From: a gamma proteobacterium HTCC2207
GTDB taxonomy: Bacteria; Pseudomonadota; Gammaproteobacteria; Pseudomonadales; Porticoccaceae
DNA: 64,000 bases
NCBI GenBank assembly: GCA_905182855.1
Contig: CAJJDA010000005.1
Coordinates: 157,593 to 221,592 of the forward strand
Reading direction: 5' to 3'
Shown piece after piece: positions 1 to 8,658 of the stretch (the first letter of the stretch is position 1; each line of letters opens with the position of its first letter). The notes below the pieces were generated by a model. The model was not told the origin of the DNA. It saw only the letters and a list, made by a program, of their open reading frames with translations, and did not search any database. The position numbers and the translations under genes were made by a program.

Positions 1-233
1 CGGGCATCGTCGACGAAGAGAAAAGTGGCTCTCCATCAATAGAGACTACCCGTTTAAGGGCGATAGTTAACTCACCAAAATTATCTGACAGCCAAATCAA
101 AGTGACTGTCGGTCTGCGCAACGGTTGTACCCTGCAAGACGTCGCCATTGACGAGCGCTAACTCGTCGGCTTGTAGCGACGCAGCGGGCAGCAGAATTGC
201 GCCTAATATTATGGCGCGAGGGGTGTTTTGCAT
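1..233 (-). CDS. DUF481-like outer-membrane/periplasmic protein, 5' part only, frame interrupted
   Basis: This is the beginning of a minus-strand gene that runs off the left edge. From the ATG at 231-233 it reads a signal peptide (MQNTPRAIILGAILLPAASL, then QADE) and the start of a mature domain with the motif LVNGDVLQGT. Around positions 103-112 the frame ends early, and the next frame continues sensibly with a GELTIALKRVVSIDGEP stretch, so one extra base is inferred there. The pattern NGD-x-L-x-G followed by a G-E-L-T-I segment resembles the N-terminus of DUF481 (YdiY-like) proteins. The family call is tentative because only about 75 residues are visible. Confidence 0.45.
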
Positions 234-431
234 GATTTTCTCATCAAGTTAAAAGACATGGCGGGCCAAGAGTGCCGCCCAGTTTACACAATTACTCAAA
301 ATGGTCATTACCTGTCGAAAATTACTCTATCTTTACAGGCTATTATCAGTAAAATACCGCCAAACCAAGAGTCTGGCCGAGGTTCGGCGGTCATTGAAGG
401 TTTTAGCTATTACTAGTCACTGGAGAATACA

Positions 432-821
432 ATGAGCGACCTTCCTACGGAATTAAAATACGCCAGCAGCCACGAGTGGGCTCGCTTGGAAAGTGACGGC
501 ACTGCTGTTGTTGGGATTACCGATCATGCTCAGGCAGCACTTGGTGATATTGTTTATATTGAGCTGCCAGAAGTAGGTGCGACGCTTGATGCGGGTTCTG
601 AAATCGCGGTCGTTGAGTCGGTCAAAGCGGCGTCCGATATTTACTCGCCACTGAGTGGCGAAGTGATTGAGATCAATCCAGTACTTGAAGATGAGCCTGG
701 AACGGTGAATCTGTCGCCCTATGCCGACGGTTGGTTCTTTCGGGTCAAGCTGTCTGAAGTCAGTGAGCTGGAGGATATGATGGATGCCTCGGATTACCAA
801 TCGATGGTCGATGAGTCCTAG
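432..821 (+). CDS. gcvH: Glycine cleavage system H protein
   Basis: GcvH carries the aminomethyl group on a lipoyl arm between the P, T and L proteins of the cytoplasmic glycine cleavage complex. The 129-residue protein has the family length. It has the N-terminal SSHEW segment and the lipoylation motif ESVKAASD, with Lys65 as the lipoylated residue. A strong ribosome binding site (TGGAG at 421-425) precedes the ATG. It stands alone: no gcvT or gcvP lies beside it here, and it is closed by its own terminator, so it is probably a monocistronic unit (partners may lie elsewhere in the genome). Confidence 0.96.
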   Translation: MSDLPTELKYASSHEWARLESDGTAVVGITDHAQAALGDIVYIELPEVGATLDAGSEIAVVESVKAASDIYSPLSGEVIEINPVLEDEPGTVNLSPYADGWFFRVKLSEVSELEDMMDASDYQSMVDES

Positions 822-841
822 TAGCCGGCTCTGATTAAAAG

Positions 842-871
842 AAAAGCCTTAGCGGTTACTAAGGCTTTTTT
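842..871 (+). terminator. Rho-independent terminator of gcvH
   Basis: Perfect 11-bp stem (AAAAGCCTTAG at 842-852, CTAAGGCTTTT at 859-869) with a 6-nt loop, running into a T stretch. It lies 21 bases after the gcvH stop codon and may also act on the minus-strand gene converging on it. Confidence 0.9.
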
Positions 872-945
872 ACAGGCAGGCCTTAGGCTCGTGCTCATCG
901 GGTTACTTTTAAGCACAAACTATCTTTACGCGCTCTAATAATACC

Positions 946-1599
946 CTACCTTAATGAGATGATATCCCAGCCGCGATTGACGGCTTCTGCGCCCAGTTGT
1001 GGGTCCGGATCTACAGCGACAGGATGGGTCACTTGTAACAGCAGTGGCATATCATTGATGGAGTCAGAATAAAAATAGCTACCGTCTAAGGTCTCATTAT
1101 TTTCACGCAGCCATACATCTAAACATTTAACCTTGCCCTCTTGATAGGTGGGTATGCCAACAATTCTTCCAGTATAAACACCATCAATAATCTCCGGCTC
1201 TGTGGCAAGAATCTCACTAAGCCCCAAGGACTGGCAGATGGGCTCTACAATAAAGCGGTTTGTCGAGGTGATAACTAGCAGCCGATCGCCGTCAGCGCGA
1301 TGCTTCTCAATAAGCCGGTCGGCGAGGGCCAGCCTCATAGGCGCGATCATCTGCTCCATAAATTCAAGGTGAAGTGTTTTTAGGTCTGAGGCCGATAGAG
1401 TCGCTAGCGGCGCAAGAGAGAACTTGAGGTAGGCGTGAATATCTAAGCAACCGGCTTCGTAGTCCGCATAAAAGCGATCATTCATGGTTTGATAATGGCT
1501 CTGATCCACCCGTCCTTGCGCCACCAAAAACTGACCCCAACTGTGGTCGCTATCACCAGCAATCAATGTGTTATCTAGATCAAAAATCGCCAGGGCCAT
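946..1599 (-). CDS. HAD-superfamily (SerB-like, subfamily IB) phosphatase
   Basis: A 217-residue cytoplasmic HAD hydrolase. Motif I is FDLDNTL near the N-terminus (Asp6 nucleophile, Asp8 acid/base), motif II is the ITSTN segment, and motif IV is SDSINDMPLL near residue 180. The layout matches the subfamily IB hydrolases related to phosphoserine phosphatase (TIGR01490 type), which act on small phosphorylated metabolites; the substrate is not evident. The reading frame is open further upstream, but the start chosen at 1599 (MALAIFDLDNTL) places motif I where the family has it. It is divergent from rppH, an arrangement I also recall beside rppH-ptsP in Pseudomonas. Confidence 0.85.
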   Translation of the reverse strand: MALAIFDLDNTLIAGDSDHSWGQFLVAQGRVDQSHYQTMNDRFYADYEAGCLDIHAYLKFSLAPLATLSASDLKTLHLEFMEQMIAPMRLALADRLIEKHRADGDRLLVITSTNRFIVEPICQSLGLSEILATEPEIIDGVYTGRIVGIPTYQEGKVKCLDVWLRENNETLDGSYFYSDSINDMPLLLQVTHPVAVDPDPQLGAEAVNRGWDIISLR

Positions 1600-1743
1600 C
1601 AGTATTCCAGTTTCAATGAAAAGTGTAATAAAACTCAGGTGCAGGATAGCGATGATGTAAGATAGGCTCAAGAGAAAATTACTGTCCGTACCCGGCAGTG
1701 AAATAATAAGGCAAATTAAATAATTTAAAGTTGGAATAATGCC

Positions 1744-2241
1744 ATGGTTGATAAGGATGGATTTCGCTCCAACGTGGCTATCGTCATCAGTAATGGGATG
1801 GGGAAGTTGTTTTGGGCTAAGCGGTTGGGTCAGAATGCCTGGCAGTTCCCTCAGGGCGGCGTGAGTCAGGGCGAAACTGCTGAGCAGACACTCTACCGGG
1901 AGCTGTATGAAGAGGTGGGGCTGGAATCCAAAGATGTAAAGATCATTCAGCGCAGTAAAAAATGGCTGCGCTATCATATCCCGCCAAAGATGCAGCGAAG
2001 GCATTCCAAGCCATTGTGTATTGGCCAAAAACAAAAATGGTTTTATCTTGAGTTGACCGGAGAGGCCTCCGCAGTTCGATTTGATACCACTGACAGCCCT
2101 GAATTTGATGGCTGGGAGTGGGTTAACTATTGGTATCCCATTGGGTCTGTGGTTTCATTTAAGCGCAGTGTTTACCGCAGTGCGCTGCTTGAATTTGCGC
2201 CCGCCAATGCACTCTTCGAACAGCAGAGTCGAGGTGCCTAA
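1744..2241 (+). CDS. rppH: RNA 5'-pyrophosphohydrolase RppH
   Basis: RppH removes pyrophosphate from the 5' end of primary transcripts and so triggers RNase E-dependent mRNA decay. The 165-residue protein starts with the family signature MVDKDGFRSNVAIVIS. It carries WQFPQGGVSQGE and a complete Nudix box (G-x5-E-x7-RE-x-x-EE-x-G, residues about 38-60, ending RELYEEVGL), plus a C-terminal FKRSVY segment typical of the family. The ptsP start codon follows two bases after the stop, so the two genes form a tight operon, a conserved gammaproteobacterial pairing. Confidence 0.96.
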   Translation: MVDKDGFRSNVAIVISNGMGKLFWAKRLGQNAWQFPQGGVSQGETAEQTLYRELYEEVGLESKDVKIIQRSKKWLRYHIPPKMQRRHSKPLCIGQKQKWFYLELTGEASAVRFDTTDSPEFDGWEWVNYWYPIGSVVSFKRSVYRSALLEFAPANALFEQQSRGA

Positions 2242-2243
2242 GC

Positions 2244-4548
2244 GTGCTTGCCACTCTAAGAACCATAGTCCAGGAGGTCAATAGCGCCCGCAGCCTGCCA
2301 GAAGTACTCAGAATTATTGTCACCGAAGTCCGGTTGGCGATGAACGCAGGGGTATGCTCTGTCTATCTATTTGATGAAACGGATCAGCGCTACGTGTTAA
2401 TGGCTACAGAGGGTCTGCGTGCAGAGTCTATTGGCAAGGTGCGACTTGCCATGCGCGAAGGTCTGGTAGGGCTGGTGGCCTCTAAAGAAGAGCCGCTCAA
2501 CTTAAAGGATGCTGATCAGCATCCTAATTATGCCTACTTTGAAGAGACTGGTGAGGCGCCCTATCACTCATTTCTGGGTGTGCCCATTATTCACCATCGC
2601 AAGGTATTGGGGGTGTTGGTGCTGCAACAGCAAACTGAGCGACGATTTGCCGATGAAGAAGAAGCCTTCGTCGTCACGGTCTGTGCTCAGCTCTCGGGGG
2701 CAATTGCTCATGCGGAGGCTACTGGCGCTCTACGTAAATTGGCGTCAGCGGGCCGTGGAAAAAGCCGCGAGGCAACATTTAAAGGTATCCCGAGTGCACC
2801 AGGGGTCGGCATTGGCCGTGCGGTGCTGGTATCGGCCAGTACAGATTTGGCATCGGTGCCAGAGCGCTTCACTGAGGACCCCATTGCGGAGTTGGAAATT
2901 TTTCGCGCCGCATTGGAAGCGGCCAAGCAAGATATGCGCAATTTGAGTGCCGGCCTAGAGGGGCAGTTGAGTTCTGAAGAGCTGGCACTATTTGATGTAT
3001 ATATTCGTATGCTCGATGACCGTTCATTGGGAGGTGAGGTCTTTGCGGCGATTACTGAGGGGCGCGCGGCCCAGAGTGCTTGGAGTTCGGTAATTCTCAA
3101 GCATGTGCGTACGTTTAGGCAAATGGATGACCCCTATCTGCGAGAGAGAGCGGCGGATGTCAATGATCTGGGTAAACGGGTGCTGGGCTATCTACAGAGC
3201 CATGATAAAAAAACGGCACCCCTGCCACGCCGTGTTATTTTGGTGGGAGAAGATCTTTCGGCGACCTCGTTAGCCGACATTCCGGTCAATCGGCTAGTGG
3301 GTATCATCTCCCGAAAAGGCTCGAGTAATTCCCATCTCGCTATTGTCGCCCGCGCCCTCGGTATACCGACTGTCATGGGTGCCGTGGGGCTGCCTTGGAC
3401 GGAGCTCGAAGGTCAGGAATTAATTGTTGATGGCTTTCTCGGTGATGTTGTCAGTGGCGCTACGCGCGCTCTACGCCGTCGTTATTTACAGCGACAGCGA
3501 GAGGAGAAAATTCTCGCCAAAGATCTTGAAAAGTTGCGAGATATTCCCTGCATAACCGTCGACGGGTTGGCTTTTTCGCTTTGGGTTAACACTGGACTGC
3601 GCCAAGACACCCTGTTATCGCTTAAAAGTGGCGCCGGAGCGGTAGGTCTTTTTCGTACAGAAATGCCTTTTTTCCTGCGCTCGAGCTTCCCCACTGAAGA
3701 CGAGCAAATAGGCATTTACCGTGAGCAATTGCTGGCGTTTGCTCCACGCACGGTGACTATGCGGACATTGGATATTGGCGGCGACAAAGACCTGCCGTAT
3801 TTCCCTATTGAAGAGGAAAATCCCTTTCTGGGATGGCGTGGTATCCGTATCTCTCTCGATCATCCAGAGATTTTTCTTGTACAGATACGAGCTATGCTGA
3901 GAGCTAGCGAAGGCGTCAATAATCTCCGTATCATGTTGCCGATGATTAGTAGTATTCCAGAACTTGATCGAGCCTTAGAGTTAATAGATCGGGCCTATCG
4001 AGAGCTTACCGAGGAAGAGGGGTACAGCATGCAGAAGCCTCCTATCGGAGCCATGATCGAGGTGCCTGCTGCGGTATATCAGGTCAAGGAGATTGGTCGC
4101 CGCGTTCGATTTTCTATCTGTGGGCACCAATGATCTAACTCAGTATTTGTTGGCGGTTGACCGCAACAACCCGAGAGTTGCCGATCTCTACTACAGCTTG
4201 CACCCCAGCGTACTGCGAGCGTTAAAGAGTATTCATGAGCAGGCGTCATCGGTCAACTGCCAGCTCAGTGTCTGTGGTGAAATGGCGGGTGATCCCTTGC
4301 AGGCAGTGGTACTAATGGGGCTTGGCTATGAGAATCTTTCTATGAGTGCCAGTAGTCTTTTACGAGTCAAGTCGGTTTTGCTTAATGTCAGTCATAAACA
4401 GGCGCAGGATTTAGTTAAGCGAGCGCTGCGTATGCCCGATGCAGGCTCAATAGCGCAATTCATGGCCGACGCACTAAACCAGCCAGAGGTTGCCAGGCTA
4501 CTTCATACGAACAATCAGAGCTACGCCCGAGATAGATCGAATTCGTAA
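2244..4548 (+). CDS. ptsP: Phosphoenolpyruvate-protein phosphotransferase PtsP (EI-Ntr), one frameshift
   Basis: EI-Ntr is the first enzyme of the nitrogen phosphotransferase system: it takes phosphate from PEP and passes it to NPr (PtsO). The order is an N-terminal GAF domain (residues about 1-160), the swivelling phosphohistidine domain (SSNSHLAIVARALGIP) and the PEP-binding TIM barrel, with ISSIPELDRA and, after the break, SVGTNDLTQYLLAVDRNN and VCGEMAGDP. The GTG start lies two bases after rppH. Near 4105-4107 one extra base (GTTCGAT where GTCGAT is expected) shifts the frame; restoring it gives about 767 residues, the family length. The break sits in a highly conserved motif with intact sequence on both sides, so sequencing error is favoured. 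Confidence 0.9.
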
Positions 4549-5303
4549 ACCTGAGTACCCAGCGTCTCGCCTGCTTCGAAGCAATGCTCCGCCACAACAA
4601 TCCCGCCCTGTTTCGATATAATAATGGCCGAAGATGCTCTGGTTCCGTAACCGTCGGCGACAATAAAAGGTGAAGACAGCTGTGCCTCTAAGTCTTTAGG
4701 TACGCCGGTATCGGGGAGTAGTTCAAGCGGGTAGGTTTTTTCGAGGGACAATGTGGCGATTAGGTCCGACAACTGTCCAGCGCCAATTTGACCGACTTCT
4801 ATAGCTCGTCTTAGCTGCTCACGGGCGTGGTCAACTTTTGGCCATGGGCTGTCGAGAAAATGATTACTCAGGGCATAGATGCCCGGCTCCAGAAGCTGCC
4901 TAGCGCCATTATGATTATTTAAATACAGCAGGCTAAGGCCGTCGTAGAGTAATAAATTAAAGCCACCATAATCAGGCATTGTCGCCGCTATGGAGTCGGC
5001 CCATTGTTCGACCGTTTTTTCTGAACTTAAAAAACCGGTCACTAGATGACCTCGAGACAGGGCTTTAGTCTCGGGCATAGCGCCAGCCACCAGCTGACGA
5101 AAGTTCGTTACCGCGGCAAATCGACCGCTGCGAGAAAGGCCCATCCATGTACCGCCAGCCTCAGCGTCTCGACCTGCCAAAATTGGTGCATCGGGCCACC
5201 AATGCATGGGTTCTGTAGGGCGTCGATAAAACTCATCACGATTGGAGGTCACAATCAGTGGGCAGTCGATTTGGGTTTGAAAAGCAACGGCGAGCAAGCA
5301 CAT
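4521..5303 (-). CDS. NRDE/TANGO2-family protein
   Basis: A 260-residue protein of the NRDE (TANGO2) family, named for the motif seen here as TSNRDEFYRRPTEP near residue 19, followed by GGTWMGLSRSGRFAAVTNFR. The N-terminal Met-Cys is also typical of this Ntn-hydrolase-like fold: MCLLAVAF would leave Cys2 exposed after Met removal. The eukaryotic relative is linked to lipid or haem metabolism; the bacterial role is not settled. It converges on ptsP and overlaps its 3' end by 28 bases. Confidence 0.85.
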   Translation of the reverse strand: MCLLAVAFQTQIDCPLIVTSNRDEFYRRPTEPMHWWPDAPILAGRDAEAGGTWMGLSRSGRFAAVTNFRQLVAGAMPETKALSRGHLVTGFLSSEKTVEQWADSIAATMPDYGGFNLLLYDGLSLLYLNNHNGARQLLEPGIYALSNHFLDSPWPKVDHAREQLRRAIEVGQIGAGQLSDLIATLSLEKTYPLELLPDTGVPKDLEAQLSSPFIVADGYGTRASSAIIISKQGGIVVAEHCFEAGETLGTQVYEFDLSRA

Positions 5304-5418
5304 GCCGGAAGTCTAACCTGTCTGCCTGTTGCCGTCATGCTCTGTGTCATCGTCTGTGGCAGAGAGGGCCAGAAACCGCTATGATCTGCGTCCAAATAGT
5401 TATAAGGACCATGCTGTA

Positions 5419-6242
5419 ATGCTTAGTTATCCAGCCATAGATCCGGTCGCCTTGTCGATTGGGCCATTACAGATTCACTGGTACGGCATTATGTACCTGC
5501 TGGCCTTTACCGGAGCCTATTTTCTCGCGCTACGCAACAGTCAACGGCCTTGGTCGCCTATTCGGAAGCCTCAGGTTGAGGATCTTATTTTCTATGGTGC
5601 CTGGGGGGTTATTCTGGGTGGTCGTCTCGGCTATATGTTTTTTTACAATGCGGATAAATGGTTAGCTGACCCTCTATGCTACTGCGAATTTGGGAGGGAG
5701 GAATGTCCTTTCATGGCGGGCTTATTGGGGTCCCGTCGCGGTGCTACTGTTTGCTCCGCAAGCATCAGGTGCCATTTCTGGCGCTCGGCGACTTTGTCGC
5801 GCCCCTAGTGCCGGCCGGTCTGTTTTTTGGCCGCATCGGCAACTTTATCGGTCAGGAGCTCTATGGCCGCGCCACCGACCTGCCCTGGGCGATGGTATTT
5901 CCCGCTGATCCATTGCAGCTTTCACGACATCCCTCGCAGTTATATGAAGCCCTGTTAGAGGGGGTGCTGCTGTTTATTATGGTTAACTGGTACGCTCGAA
6001 AGCCACGACGATCCGGTGAGGTAGCGGGCCTATTTTTGGTACTTTACGGATGCTTTCGCTTTGCTGTTGAAATGGTGCGTCAACCTGATGCGCAGTTTGT
6101 GGGTCAGGTAGCATTGGTAGAATCCTTTAATTGGATGACACGCGGGCAAGCGCTATGCGTCCCCATGATTCTCGCAGGAGTTTGGTTGATGCGGCAGTAT
6201 TTGCAACGTCCTATCAGCGCTCTAGGAAAAACAGGTTCGTGA
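5419..6242 (+). CDS. lgt: Prolipoprotein diacylglyceryl transferase, three apparent indels
   Basis: Lgt transfers diacylglycerol from phosphatidylglycerol to the lipobox cysteine of prolipoproteins in the inner membrane. The start [15 protein letters not shown] and HWYG match the family, as do [12 protein letters not shown], the FFGRIGNF signature, [11 protein letters not shown] and [12 protein letters not shown]. The reading is broken: one base is missing near 5671-5675, one C is missing from the run at 5732-5734, and one C is extra at 5756-5757. Piecing the three frames together gives [17 protein letters not shown], which aligns well with E. coli Lgt. Since lgt is normally essential, these look like sequence errors. 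Its stop overlaps the thyA start (GTGA). Confidence 0.88.
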
Positions 6243-7144
6243 AGGCCTACTTAGATTTAGTTCGCCATATCCGTGATTATGGTACCCGCAAAGAAGACCG
6301 CACTGGCACCGGCACCATCAGTATTTTTGGCCATCAAATTCGCTTTGATCTTGCCCAGGGATTCCCTCTAGTGACGAGCAAAAAGGTCCATTTAAAGTCG
6401 ATCTTACACGAGCTGCTCTGGTTCATTCGAGGTGATACCAATATTCGCTATCTGGTTGAGAACGGTGTTGGCATCTGGAATGACTGGCCTTACCAGAGCT
6501 GGCTGCGGCAAACCGGACAGGACAGCGACCTAGTTATGTATTCACCCGAGTGGAAGGCCGGCCTGAAAACCTTTGTCGAGCGCATTAAGTTAGATGATGC
6601 CTTTGCTGCACAGTATGGTGACCTGGGTCCAGTTTACGGGAAACAGTGGCGCGACTTTGAAGGCGTAGATCAGCTAGCGCAACTCGTTGAAGAGATCAAA
6701 TCGAACCCAGATTCGCGACGACTCATGGTATCGGCATGGAATCCCAAAGATATTCCAGTGATGGTCAAATCCGGGTTGCCACCCTGTCACAGCCTGTTTC
6801 AATTTTATGTTACCGAGGGTCGGCTATCGTGCCAGCTATATCAGCGCAGTGCCGATGTGTTTCTGGGGGTGCCGTTTAATATCGCCTCCTATGCCCTATT
6901 GACCCTTATGATTGCTCAGGTTACCGGTTTAAAGCCGGGCGAGTTTGTTCATACCTTTGGTGATGCACATCTTTATAGTAACCATATGGATCAGGTCGAG
7001 GAGCAGCTTTCTCGGACCACGTTTTCGCTGCCAACGCTGGTCATCAATCCAGATGTAGATAATCTCTTCGACTTTGTCTACGAGGACTTTGAGTTACAAA
7101 ATTACCAGTCCCACGGTGCAATTTCAGCGCCAGTAGCGGTTTGA
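6239..7144 (+). CDS. thyA: Thymidylate synthase
   Basis: ThyA makes dTMP from dUMP with methylene-tetrahydrofolate as carbon donor and reductant. Starting at the GTG that overlaps the lgt stop (GTGA), the protein is 301 residues. Visible motifs are [26 protein letters not shown], the active-site [10 protein letters not shown] (Cys183), [19 protein letters not shown] and [10 protein letters not shown]. It carries the roughly 35-residue insertion after GIWNDW that long-form bacterial ThyA proteins have relative to the 264-residue E. coli enzyme. An open frame reaches back into lgt, but YLDLVRHI sits directly after this GTG, as in other ThyA proteins. Confidence 0.96.
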   Translation: MKAYLDLVRHIRDYGTRKEDRTGTGTISIFGHQIRFDLAQGFPLVTSKKVHLKSILHELLWFIRGDTNIRYLVENGVGIWNDWPYQSWLRQTGQDSDLVMYSPEWKAGLKTFVERIKLDDAFAAQYGDLGPVYGKQWRDFEGVDQLAQLVEEIKSNPDSRRLMVSAWNPKDIPVMVKSGLPPCHSLFQFYVTEGRLSCQLYQRSADVFLGVPFNIASYALLTLMIAQVTGLKPGEFVHTFGDAHLYSNHMDQVEEQLSRTTFSLPTLVINPDVDNLFDFVYEDFELQNYQSHGAISAPVAV

Positions 7145-7157
7145 TAGGACCCTGTTG

Positions 7158-7682
7158 ATGAACTTATCTTTAATTGTTGCTGTTAGCCGCAACGGTGTTA
7201 TCGGCGCCAATAACGCCCTGCCTTGGCATCTGCCAGAAGATCTCAAGTACTTCAAATCGGTTACCATGGGCAAGCCTATTGTGATGGGTCGAAAAACCTA
7301 TGACTCCATTGGCCGTCCTCTACCAGGACGCACGAATATTGTGATCACGCGCAATAGCAATTGGTCAGCGGAGGGCGTTGTGGTTGCACAAACTCTCGCG
7401 GAAGCATTAGCGCTTGGTACAAAGGCCTGCGCGGTGGATGGTGCCGACGAGATTGTAGTCATTGGTGGGGCTCAGATTTACAGTGCGGCCTTACCCCAAG
7501 CACAGCGCCTTTATCTTACTGAGGTCGATGCCGATGTAGAGGGAGACGCGTTCTTTCCGGCGATCAATCCAGATGAATGGAAGCAGGTCACAGAGCGGTT
7601 GCCTGAACTAACTGGCATCCACTCTTACCGGTTCCTTGTGCTGGAAAGGCAGCGGTTGGCAAACACTGATGGCCCTCAGTAA
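7158..7682 (+). CDS. folA: Dihydrofolate reductase
   Basis: FolA reduces the dihydrofolate released by ThyA back to tetrahydrofolate with NADPH, so the neighbouring genes form a functional cycle. The 174-residue protein shows the DHFR order: SLIVAVSRNGVIG, NALPWHLPEDLKYFK (substrate-binding acid in the PED segment), GKPIVMGRKTYDSIGRPLPGR, VIGGAQIYSAALPQAQRLYLTEV and a C-terminal YRFLVLER. A TTG lies one codon upstream, but the ATG at 7158 is the conventional start. It is 13 bases downstream of thyA. Confidence 0.96.
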   Translation: MNLSLIVAVSRNGVIGANNALPWHLPEDLKYFKSVTMGKPIVMGRKTYDSIGRPLPGRTNIVITRNSNWSAEGVVVAQTLAEALALGTKACAVDGADEIVVIGGAQIYSAALPQAQRLYLTEVDADVEGDAFFPAINPDEWKQVTERLPELTGIHSYRFLVLERQRLANTDGPQ

Positions 7683-7685
7683 ACC

Positions 7686-7702
7686 TGTTACGTTAGGTAA
7701 CA
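7686..7702. promoter_or_regulatory. Inverted repeat TGTTAC-N5-GTAACA upstream of the TonB2 operon
   Basis: Perfect 6-bp arms (7686-7691 and 7697-7702) with a 5-bp spacer, just after the folA stop. A second element with the same half-site lies at 7771-7783. The arrangement suggests a dimeric DNA-binding protein; I do not recognise the regulator. Confidence 0.4.
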
Positions 7703-7731
7703 TAGTAATAATTTCTTTGTTTTATCGCCTA

Positions 7732-7751
7732 AATTTGCGGTAGCGCAAATT
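7732..7751. repeat. Perfect 8-bp inverted repeat upstream of the TonB2 operon
   Basis: AATTTGCG (7732-7739) and CGCAAATT (7744-7751) flank the tetranucleotide GTAG. It would form a short hairpin, but no T-run follows on the plus strand, so a simple folA terminator is unlikely. It may be an operator or a factor-dependent stop. Confidence 0.35.
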
Positions 7752-7770
7752 GATTCTTTAAGTTGAGGCT

Positions 7771-7783
7771 GTTACAAAGTAAC
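7771..7783. promoter_or_regulatory. Inverted repeat GTTAC-AAA-GTAAC upstream of the TonB2 operon
   Basis: Perfect 5-bp arms around AAA, sharing the GTTAC half-site with the element at 7686-7702. The centres are about 83 bp apart, close to eight helical turns. It lies about 50 bp upstream of the predicted promoter. Confidence 0.4.
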
Positions 7784-7818
7784 CCCGAACAAAGCTTGTC
7801 TTTTGTCGGCAGCATTCT

Positions 7819-7846
7819 TTGTCGATTTTAGACAGTGAAAGATAAT
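7819..7846 (+). promoter_or_regulatory. Candidate sigma-70 promoter of the TonB2-type operon
   Basis: TTGTCG (7819-7824), a 16-bp spacer and GATAAT (7841-7846). This would give a short leader before the ATG at 7876, which has a GAGG ribosome binding site at 7866-7869. The match is moderate. Confidence 0.4.
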
Positions 7847-7875
7847 TAATCCGGTAGACCCAAATTGAGGGAACT

Positions 7876-8658
7876 ATGAATAAGCAACCATTAAAAGCAT
7901 TGGCAATTCTTGCCGTTCTTGCTGGTAGCCTGACTGTTAATGCAGTCTATGCTGCTGAGGTAACGGACGTGCTCAAAGCTGGAGCCGTAAAGGCAAAGGC
8001 AGCTAAATCCGCGCAAAACAAAGTTGATCGTATTGCTGATCAAACCGATGGTCTTTTGCAAGAATTTAAACAGGTCAACAAGCAGATCGAATCACTGCGA
8101 GTCTACAATTCTCAGCTTGATCGTCAGATCATTAGCCAGAAAACTATGATGTCTGAGTTAAAAGAATCGATCGAGAACGCGACAATCATCGAACGTGGTA
8201 TTTCACCACTGATGCTTAGCATGCTCGCCGGTCTTGAAGATTTTATTGCTCTGGACGTTCCGTTTAAGAAAGCGCAGCGCAATGCGGCAATTGCCGATCT
8301 TTACGTCAATATGGATAGCGCTAAGTTTTCAGCCGCTGAAAAGTTCCGTCAGATTCTTGAAGTCTATGATATTGAATCGGAATATAGCCTCTCGCTGGAG
8401 TCTTACCGAGACATGATCGACATTGATGCAGACGGTTCAGAGGTTGAAGTCGAAGTACTTCGCGTCGGCCGAGTAGCATTGATGTATCAAACGAAAGATA
8501 AATCTCAAACTGGTGCTTGGAACAAGACTACCGGTTCTTGGGAGACCTTAGGTTCTGGATATCGTAGAGCCGTGGACCAGGGCATTCGGATTGCGAAGAA
8601 GTTGTCGCCTCAGGATGTTATGCAAATGCCCATCACAGCTCCGGAGACCGCACAATGA
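7876..8658 (+). CDS. DUF3450 periplasmic coiled-coil protein of the TonB2 operon
   Basis: First gene of a six-gene TonB2-type cluster. The 260-residue protein has a clear Sec signal peptide (hydrophobic core ALAILAVLAGSL, cleavage near AVYAAE). A long heptad-rich region (residues about 40-110: DRIADQTDGLLQEFKQVNKQ and following) is followed by a globular C-terminal half with SEVEVEVLRVGRVALMYQT. This organisation is that of DUF3450 proteins, which accompany TonB2/TtpC systems; their biochemical role is unknown. I infer a periplasmic partner for the long TtpC-like protein, whose start codon overlaps this stop (ATGA) and which shares the VEVxRVG-type segment. Confidence 0.85.
   Translation: MNKQPLKALAILAVLAGSLTVNAVYAAEVTDVLKAGAVKAKAAKSAQNKVDRIADQTDGLLQEFKQVNKQIESLRVYNSQLDRQIISQKTMMSELKESIENATIIERGISPLMLSMLAGLEDFIALDVPFKKAQRNAAIADLYVNMDSAKFSAAEKFRQILEVYDIESEYSLSLESYRDMIDIDADGSEVEVEVLRVGRVALMYQTKDKSQTGAWNKTTGSWETLGSGYRRAVDQGIRIAKKLSPQDVMQMPITAPETAQ

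Noticed and set aside
228..416. Open frame of 62 codons ahead of gcvH
   Set aside because: No ribosome binding site and no family resemblance; its start overlaps the start of the minus-strand DUF481-like gene. Treated as upstream region of gcvH.
453..800. Long antisense frame within gcvH
   Set aside because: Codon shadow of a well-supported gene; no start signal and no recognisable protein motif.
1600..2034. N-terminal extension of the HAD phosphatase
   Set aside because: The extension runs antisense through rppH and pushes motif I 145 residues inward, unlike any HAD family layout.
4093..4548. Separate gene for a PtsP C-terminal fragment
   Set aside because: The fragment begins inside the conserved SVGTNDLTQY region, has no ribosome binding site, and continues the upstream protein after a one-base correction.
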